Positions 22,687 to 28,171 of a stretch of DNA of 28,171 bases are shown one piece after another. The stretch spans positions 1 through 28,171 of the forward strand of contig CAYGBW010000030.1 in assembly GCA_964348185.1 (NCBI GenBank). The letters are read 5' to 3'. A model generated the notes under the pieces. That model had not been told where the DNA came from. It searched no databases and was given only the letters and a program-made list of their open reading frames with translations. A program made the position numbers and the translations under genes. The DNA is from CAYGBW01 sp964348185. GTDB taxonomy: Bacteria > Desulfobacterota > BSN033 > WVXP01. How positions within the stretch are numbered: position 1 is the stretch's first letter; every line of letters starts with the position of its first letter.

Positions 22687-25600
22687 ATGAAATGCTCACA
22701 ATGTCAGTTTGAGAACCCGGAGGGAGCCAAGTTCTGCAATGAGTGCGGAAATAGACTGCCAATTGGCTGTCCCAATTGCACCCATGTCAATCCAGCCGGT
22801 AGCAAGTTCTGTAACGCATGCGGGAACGAATTACTGGGAACAGTAGAAAACGTGATATCTGAGCGAGGTCTTCAGAGTGAGCGGAAACAGGTTACTGTTC
22901 TGTTCTCTGATCTATCGGGGTATACGACCATGTCTGAACGGCTGGACCCTGAGGAGTCTAGAGAGATCATGGGTCGGATCTTCGGTGAAATTGCTCAGGT
23001 GGTGACCAAATACGAGGGGTTCATCGACAAGTTTATCGGCGACGCGGTCATGGTCCTTTTTGGGGTCCCAAAGGCTCACGAAGATGATCCCATACGGGCC
23101 ATCCGAGCAGCCAAGGAAATACACGATCTCGTCGACGCCATGAGTCCCCAACTTGAGGGCAGGGTTGGACAGCCCTTGTCGATGCATACCGGCATCAACA
23201 CCGGCCTCGTCGTTACTGGGGAGATGGATCCGGAAAAGGGAACGCACGGCCCTGCAGGAGACACGATAAACCTTGCCTCACGGCTGACGAGCCTGGCGAA
23301 GGCGGATGAAATTCTGGTCGGCCCGGATACCTATCGCCAGGCAGAGGGACATTTTGCCTTTGAATTCCTGGAGCCCACCTATATCAAGGGCAAGGCCGAG
23401 CCGGTTTCGGTTTACAAGGTTCTGTCTGCCAAGAAGCAGCCGATCAAAACGCGTCGCCTCTTTGGCCCGAAGGCTGATCTGGTTGGTCGGAAAATAGAGT
23501 TTGCCCAACTGGAGGAGGCTCTCGAACACCTGCGACAGGGTAAAGGGGCGATTTTTTCTGTTTACGGTGATATGGGGACGGGCAAAAGCCGGCTCATTGA
23601 GGAATTCAAGAGCACTTTAGATCTCGAGGCAGTTCAGTGGCTGGAGGGCCACGCTTACTCCTATTCCCAGAATATCCCTCATTTTCCCCTCATCGATCTT
23701 CTGAATCGGGCCTTCCACATCGAAGAAGGCGATCCTTCTGAAAAGGTCAGGGAGAAGATCGGGTCGGCCCTAGAAGGGCTGATTGGGAGGAAAGAGGGGG
23801 TGGTTCCTTACGTGGGGAGCCTCTACGCCCTCAGCTATCCCGAGGTGGAAGGCGTGAGCCCTGAGTTCTGGAAAGACCGCCTGACAGAGGCAATCCATGC
23901 TATTCTTGCAGCACTGACTCAAAAGGCACCCACCGTCCTCTGCCTGGAGGATCTTCAGTGGGCCGATCCCTCCTCAATTGATCTCTTCCGCACCGTCCTC
24001 TCGGAGTTCAGGTATCCTATCCTGTTTCTCTTGGCGTACAGACCGCCCTTTAGTCTCTTTACCAGTCATCAGCTGAGGGGTATGGGAAAGCTGTATCATG
24101 AGATCCAGCTCCAGGATCTCTCACCGTCGGAAACCCAGGATATGGTGGAGTCCATGCTCAGGACCAAGGACGTTCCCCTTGAGTTGAGAGGGTTCATTCA
24201 GAGTAAGGTTGAGGGCAATCCCTTCTATCTAGAAGAGGTGATCAACGCCTTGATTGAATCGGACACCCTGGTTCGTGATAACGGGGGTTGGAGGCTGACC
24301 AGGCAGATCATTGAGGCTGACATCCCCCAAACCGTCCAGGGTGTCATCGCTGCCAGGCTCGACCGCCTTGAGAGGGAGATGAAGCGGATTCTCCAGGAGG
24401 CCTCTGTCATTGGAAGGGCTTTCCTTTACGACATCCTCAAAAAGATCACCGAGCTTAGAGGTAACCTCGACCCGTGTCTCCATGGGTTGGAGCGCCTCGG
24501 TCTTGTCAGGGCAAGGTCTCTCCAGCCGGACCTCGAGTATATCTTCAAGCATGCGCTGACGCAGGAGGTGGTGTACAACAGTCTTCTCAAGAAGGAGCGC
24601 CACGCAGTCCATGAGCGGATCGCTCTCGTGATGGAGCAGTTGTTTCACGAAAGGCTCTCGGAGTTCTACGAAACCCTGGCCTTCCATTTCAAGCAAGGCC
24701 GATCACTCCATAAGGCCGTCGACTACCTCATGATGTCCGGAGAAAAGAGCCTGAGAAGGTATGCGGTGGAGGAATCCCACCAGTATTTCAGGGAGGCTTT
24801 TGATCTTTTGGCGAACAAACCCGCCAAGACAAAGCAGGAAGAGAGGCTTCTCATCGATCTCCTGATCAAATGGGCCTATGTCTTCTACTATCGTGGAGAT
24901 TTCAGGGAACTGGGCGATCTGCTCAGCGCTCATGAGGGCCTGGCTGAGTCGTTGGATGATAAGGCGAGACTAGGGATGTTCTATGCGTGGCTGGGGTTTG
25001 CAAGGGATTGTCGAGAGCAGTTCAAGGATGCTTACCGATATCTGTACAAGGCACTTCAGATTGGCGAGGAGATGGAAGACCAGCATATTATTGGTTATGC
25101 CTGCACGTGGCTCACTTGGACCTGTGCTGAATTAGGCCTCCTAGACGAAGCGATTACCTTTGGAGAGAGGGCCCAGGAGAACTCCAGACTTCTTGAGTCG
25201 GATCCATACCTCTATCTCAAATCCCTTGGGGGACTGGGATACGTTTACTGGCACAGGGGAGAGAGAAAAAAGGCCCTTGAGGCCGGAAAAGCCATTCTCG
25301 AGTACGGCCAGACGCACTCCAACATTCGGAGTCTTGTCATGGGTCACGTGATCATCGGATACAGCCATTTTGTGGATGGAGATTTTCCCTCGGCTGTCGA
25401 GTGCTGTCAAAGGGCAATTCAGGTTTCAGCAGACCCTTTCTACTCCCAGATGCCGAAACCCCTTCTAGGGGGCAGCTATTTGTTGGATGGCCGGTTTCAA
25501 GAGGCTGAAGGGCCTCTCCAAGAGGTCGTGACTTTTAGCCAGAACTTTGGATGTGAGCGGTTGGGAACACCCGCTCGTTTGCTTCTCAGTGCTGTCTTGG

Positions 25601-26034
25601 TTGCCAAAGGTAATCTTCGACAAGGGCTGAGAATGTTCAAGGAGGTTCAACAGAGGCTTTTGCAGAATCAGAGTAGAGGGGTCTACGCTATCTCTGAGTG
25701 TATCATGGGGAAGGTCTATTCGCAAATCGTCGAAGGTAGGGCACCGATCACCCTGCCAGCAATGGCCAAGAACATAGGCTTTCTGGTGAAAGACGTCCCC
25801 TTTGCCGGCAAAAGGGCCGAGGATCACTTCACTCAATCGATTACGGTCGCCAAGGAGATCGGGGCCAAAGGCGTCCTGGGCATGGCTTATTTCGATCTGG
25901 GGCGCCTGCACGGGGCAAAGGGGAAAGGGAATCAGGCCAGGAAATGCATCTGTCAGGCAATTCAGCTCTTTGAACAATGTGGTGCTGAAACATACCTGAG
26001 GCAGGCCGGGGAAATGTTGGAGAACCTGAGATAA
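22687..26034 (+). CDS. Zinc-ribbon / class III cyclase / AAA ATPase / TPR signalling protein
   Basis: 1115-residue cytosolic protein from the ATG at 22687, which has GGGAG 7 bases upstream. Upstream in-frame sequence is the mosaic repeat and is excluded. Residues 1-48 form a double zinc ribbon (CSQC...FCNECG, CPNC...FCNACG). A cyclase domain follows (about 65-245) with metal residues Asp75 (LFSDLSGYT) and Asp119, purine-selecting Lys115 (IDKFIGDAVMVLFG) and GPAGDTINLASRL at 188-200. An AAA_16-type ATPase has Walker A GDMGTGKS (294-301) and a Walker B LCLEDLQWADPSS near 418-430. The remaining 500 or so residues are helical TPR-like repeats. This architecture is widespread in Deltaproteobacteria and Actinobacteria. 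Lys115 suggests ATP, but its partner position is Gly. The partners are unknown. Confidence 0.9.
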   Translation: MKCSQCQFENPEGAKFCNECGNRLPIGCPNCTHVNPAGSKFCNACGNELLGTVENVISERGLQSERKQVTVLFSDLSGYTTMSERLDPEESREIMGRIFGEIAQVVTKYEGFIDKFIGDAVMVLFGVPKAHEDDPIRAIRAAKEIHDLVDAMSPQLEGRVGQPLSMHTGINTGLVVTGEMDPEKGTHGPAGDTINLASRLTSLAKADEILVGPDTYRQAEGHFAFEFLEPTYIKGKAEPVSVYKVLSAKKQPIKTRRLFGPKADLVGRKIEFAQLEEALEHLRQGKGAIFSVYGDMGTGKSRLIEEFKSTLDLEAVQWLEGHAYSYSQNIPHFPLIDLLNRAFHIEEGDPSEKVREKIGSALEGLIGRKEGVVPYVGSLYALSYPEVEGVSPEFWKDRLTEAIHAILAALTQKAPTVLCLEDLQWADPSSIDLFRTVLSEFRYPILFLLAYRPPFSLFTSHQLRGMGKLYHEIQLQDLSPSETQDMVESMLRTKDVPLELRGFIQSKVEGNPFYLEEVINALIESDTLVRDNGGWRLTRQIIEADIPQTVQGVIAARLDRLEREMKRILQEASVIGRAFLYDILKKITELRGNLDPCLHGLERLGLVRARSLQPDLEYIFKHALTQEVVYNSLLKKERHAVHERIALVMEQLFHERLSEFYETLAFHFKQGRSLHKAVDYLMMSGEKSLRRYAVEESHQYFREAFDLLANKPAKTKQEERLLIDLLIKWAYVFYYRGDFRELGDLLSAHEGLAESLDDKARLGMFYAWLGFARDCREQFKDAYRYLYKALQIGEEMEDQHIIGYACTWLTWTCAELGLLDEAITFGERAQENSRLLESDPYLYLKSLGGLGYVYWHRGERKKALEAGKAILEYGQTHSNIRSLVMGHVIIGYSHFVDGDFPSAVECCQRAIQVSADPFYSQMPKPLLGGSYLLDGRFQEAEGPLQEVVTFSQNFGCERLGTPARLLLSAVLVAKGNLRQGLRMFKEVQQRLLQNQSRGVYAISECIMGKVYSQIVEGRAPITLPAMAKNIGFLVKDVPFAGKRAEDHFTQSITVAKEIGAKGVLGMAYFDLGRLHGAKGKGNQARKCICQAIQLFEQCGAETYLRQAGEMLENLR

Positions 26035-26172
26035 GAGCCTCGGACTCCAGGACCTGAACTGATTGAGGAGGAACAACGCTTTTGGAGATAAACCACTACC
26101 TGGAAAAGCAGGTAGATTTCTGTTGCGACTGATCGGCCGTAGGCGGATTGAACCGCAGAACCGCTGAACAAG

Positions 26173-26426
26173 GAACCGCAGAATATCGAAGTGAAGAATA
26201 TTGTCTTGTTGCCTCAGAAACCTTCTGCTGTTCGAAATTCCTTGTTCGACCTGCCGCCGCGGCTTTGGGCAAACTTGGGGTAGCCCAATGTTGATTTCAA
26301 CATGGCAGTTATTATTCCATCCCCAAGCATTCGCTGTGGCAGGCGAGTATTCGATATTCAAAATCCTAAACACGTTACAGCGTTATGCCTTAGAGGCGAA
26401 AGTTTGAGACCTGGCGAATGGAAAGA
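26173..26426 (-). repeat. Interspersed repeat family, copy B (inverted relative to copy A)
   Basis: The core at 26173-26359 is 187 bases, the same length as copy A (6464-6650) and its reverse complement at about 94 percent identity by hand count. Weaker similarity continues to about 26426 (GACCTGGCGAATGGAAAGAT). It fills most of the gap between the cyclase and the DUF4124 gene (26035-26439), where no gene is seen. A long minus-strand frame crossing it from the cyclase gene is a shadow. Confidence 0.85.
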
Positions 26427-26439
26427 TCAAAGGGTGGGG

Positions 26440-27057
26440 CTAGAAGCCCTGGGAGAGTGCCCGAAGCTCCTTTCTCGCCGAGTTCAAGTCTTCCTCGATT
26501 CTCGCTATATCAGATCCGATCCGTTTTCTTTCTTCTGATTCCGTGGTTCTGGCTTCGGGGGGCACCCCCTGCCAGGTTTGGGTGCTCCAAATGGCTCCTG
26601 GGTCTTTGTATGACGCCTGAACCCTCTTTCCCGTTGCCGGGTCGACGCGATACCAATACCCCCGGCGGTCGGTTAAGGGTATTCGTTGTAGCGCCCTTCG
26701 GGCTGCAGCCAGTTCCCTCTCAAGATTTGAAATCGCACTCTCAAGTTTCTCTTTCTTGGCAAGCCGTCGATTCTCATTCTCCAGATACGCCCCCGCCGGA
26801 GAAGGGGCCCCGCTTTTTACTGCCGGACGGCTAGGGGCCTGCTCTGGAGGTTTGGAGTCGGGTGGTTTCTCAACTTCCATCACCTTCTTGGACTCGCCAT
26901 GGGACTCTTTTGGGAGGTTGGCAGGATTGTCTGAAAACCAGACCGTCCCGTTCTCATCCACCCATCTATAAATGTCGGCGTATCCCGGAGACGCCGAAAC
27001 CATGAGGCCGATGAAGGCCAAAACAACCATGAAAAATCCGGATAGACAGAACCGCAT
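26440..27057 (-). CDS. Exported DUF4124 domain protein
   Basis: 205-residue predicted envelope protein. The ATG at 27057 follows AGGAGGG at good spacing and begins a clear signal peptide (MRFCLSGFFMVVLAFIGLMV, cut after PGYA near 27), so the 55 upstream in-frame codons are rejected. Mature residues begin with the DUF4124 motif DIYRWVDENGTVWFSDNPAN, a small beta domain common in proteobacterial envelope proteins of unknown function. A Pro/Lys linker (about 60-90) leads to two coiled-coil stretches (ENRRLAKKEKLESAISNLER; ERKRIGSDIARIEEDLNSAR) separated by a Tyr/Trp-rich segment GYWYRVDPATGKRV. It is probably periplasmic and structural. No partner is evident; the next minus-strand gene upstream is 212 bases away. 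Confidence 0.82.
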   Translation of the reverse strand: MRFCLSGFFMVVLAFIGLMVSASPGYADIYRWVDENGTVWFSDNPANLPKESHGESKKVMEVEKPPDSKPPEQAPSRPAVKSGAPSPAGAYLENENRRLAKKEKLESAISNLERELAAARRALQRIPLTDRRGYWYRVDPATGKRVQASYKDPGAIWSTQTWQGVPPEARTTESEERKRIGSDIARIEEDLNSARKELRALSQGF

Positions 27058-27268
27058 CTTTGTATCCCTCCTGTCGTCTGTTATTATAAGATAATCGGAC
27101 GGAACAGATAGAATGTGAGAAGAATTATTACGGGATGTGTAACGACCGCTTAATCCCGTGTTTTTTCTTCCAACGATCGGGCCCACCTCGTTTTCGTCCT
27201 CCGTGCGGTCATCATTCAGCAAGTCCCCCTGTTTCCTAATCAGTCGATTTTTGGGCTATACAACTTCC

Positions 27269-27601
27269 TTAACGGGATTCGTCAGAATGCTTAATTTCTC
27301 TGTTCAAAAAGTAGCTTATTATGGTCCTAATCACCACGATCGAGCCGAGTATGATCAATTCTTCGAAATCAGGCTTTGTTATCGTATGAATGATATCAGC
27401 AGCGACCAAGAATTCCAATCCCAGTAAAAGATATGTGCCGAGATGGTATCTCAGAATTTCTGCTTTGACAATAACATTGACACCTTTGAATCTCGTGTAT
27501 TCCAGGCGCAAAAACTCCACCAGGGCGATCAGTGTACCCCAGACAATGATCCCTATACCGATGACACCGATTCCAATGGAGATTAGATTGAGTATTTGCA
27601 T
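27269..27601 (-). CDS. DUF1622 family membrane protein
   Basis: 110-residue inner-membrane protein with three predicted TM helices: about 5-30 (IGIGVIGIGIIVWGTLIALV), 50-72 and 79-98. The C-terminal pattern LGLEFLVAADIIHTI...EELIILGSIVVIRTIISYFL is the DUF1622 signature (LxLExxxAADIxxT, IxxIRTxLxxFL). The function is unknown. The ATG at 27601 with GAGGTG just upstream starts the first helix properly; the frame extends 35 codons further to 27706, but that part is basic and not family-like. It is followed after about 210 bases by the DUF4124 gene on the same strand, with no obvious functional link. Confidence 0.85.
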   Translation of the reverse strand: MQILNLISIGIGVIGIGIIVWGTLIALVEFLRLEYTRFKGVNVIVKAEILRYHLGTYLLLGLEFLVAADIIHTITKPDFEELIILGSIVVIRTIISYFLNREIKHSDESR

Positions 27602-27980
27602 GATCACCTCATTTTGCTTCTTTGTTCCTTCTCTCCTTGCCAGAAGCTTCTTGAGAATCAGCCATCTTGCCGATCCAACTCTTAGATTACACAGAGGAAT
27701 CTCCACCTGGCCTCACAGACCGACAAACGACGTCTTGCAACCGAAGCGGTGCCGGGTTGGTAGAGAATCCTCTTGGTGTAGGACAGACGGATAGGGTATA
27801 AAAACAGATGAGGGTGCCCGTTTTGTGTTTGTTAAGTGTATTAAAAGAATATGAGGAACAAAAGTCAAGAGGAATGTCGAGATCCTGTCCAAAGTTTCGA
27901 TAGACCATAGAATCGTCGGGACAGGGGCAGTGCAGGAGACATTAGGGTGACTTCAGGACACAAGAATTTCTGATTATGTC
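27602..27980. other. Intergenic region upstream of DUF1622 gene
   Basis: No gene, RNA or repeat recognised. A plus-strand TATAAA (27799-27804) lies in an AT-rich stretch but has no matching -35. Confidence 0.4.
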
Positions 27981-28009
27981 TTGACAATTCGGGAAAAAGA
28001 GGTTACATT
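27981..28009 (+). promoter_or_regulatory. Sigma-70 promoter
   Basis: A perfect -35 TTGACA (27981-27986), a 17-base spacer and a -10 TACATT (28004-28009, four of six). Transcription would start near 28016, 36 bases before the terminator hairpin. Confidence 0.6.
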
Positions 28010-28015
28010 AACATA

Positions 28016-28086
28016 ATAGGTTGCAAAGAGTTTTGGTTTGGTAAAGAAACAAGCCGCATAGCTCTCGAGGCCATGCGGTTTTTTTT
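28016..28086 (+). ncRNA. Candidate small RNA or transcribed leader (about 70 nt)
   Basis: It is bounded by the promoter at 27981-28009 and the terminator at 28051-28086. It holds no open frame with a start and ribosome site, and matches no RNA family I recognise. It may be a free small RNA, or an attenuated 5' leader of a gene beyond the window edge. Only the promoter-terminator geometry supports it. Confidence 0.4.
28051..28086 (+). terminator. Rho-independent terminator
   Basis: CCGCAT (28054-28059) pairs with ATGCGG (28073-28078). The stem extends inward by GC/GC with one mismatch and outward by AA/TT, and is followed by eight T (28079-28086). Confidence 0.82.
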
Positions 28087-28171
28087 AGAAGCGCCGGACC
28101 CGGGCGATTGCATCTTTTCTGATCGATCGAGTAATGGGATTGAAAGGCAAAGGCAGGTAGTGTAGAGATGG

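Noticed and set aside
25465..26373. 302-codon minus-strand frame.
   Set aside because: It is antisense to the TPR part of the cyclase and continues through the repeat; no domain.

Overview
The window reads as a mid-GC genome segment from an anaerobic bacterium of the Desulfobacterota (former Deltaproteobacteria) type. The evidence is indirect: an octaheme cytochrome c of hydroxylamine-oxidoreductase-like layout, a YgbA-type nitrosative-stress protein behind a Crp/Fnr-type palindrome, a corrinoid-type MetE-like protein, many sensor kinases and class III cyclases, a PiT/DUF47 pair, and intergenic DNA crowded with short repeats. No rRNA, tRNA, CRISPR array, phage or autonomous transposase was found. 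Taxonomy is inference only.

Layout, left to right. (1) 1-1848, minus strand: a YgbA_NO-family gene cut by the window edge, with a -10 box and a Crp/Fnr-like site centred about 41.5 bases upstream of the predicted start of transcription; then gpsA followed 3 bases later by a 31-codon stump of coaBC that ends inside an inverted-repeat element. (2) 2399-6238, plus: an orphan family 5 solute-binding protein 3 bases ahead of a membrane cyclase (two TM segments, HAMP, PAS-like, class III cyclase, PilZ-like tail). (3) 6754-8348, plus: a DUF47 protein overlapping a PiT phosphate permease by one base. (4) 8697-11776: a NarL-type histidine kinase, a decayed antisense LuxR/NarL output domain, a mosaic repeat and a receiver-only response regulator. 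(5) 12412-19047, all minus: large GAF protein, octaheme cytochrome c, flavodoxin-domain remnant of an FprA-like protein, MetE-like methyltransferase, PAS histidine kinase. (6) 19571-22047: a VOC protein (plus) and mutY (minus), separated by repeat-rich DNA. (7) 22687-26034: a zinc-ribbon/cyclase/AAA/TPR signalling protein whose upstream region is a second copy of the mosaic repeat. (8) 26440-28171: DUF4124 and DUF1622 membrane or envelope proteins (minus) and, at the right edge, a promoter-to-terminator unit of about 70 bases that may be a small RNA or a leader.

Two themes stand out. The first is signalling: two class III cyclases of different design, two histidine kinases and a lone receiver lie within 28 kb. 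The most unusual arrangement is the solute-binding protein paired with a receptor-like cyclase rather than with an ABC permease. The second is genome decay driven or accompanied by small repeats: three gene remnants (coaBC, a NarL-family regulator, an FprA-like flavodoxin domain), two related inverted-repeat elements (one with a 6-bp flanking duplication), a 187-bp indel-free interspersed repeat present in both orientations, and two copies of a mosaic tandem repeat. Starts were moved downstream of the longest open frame in several genes, where Shine-Dalgarno sequences, signal peptides or the family start support it.
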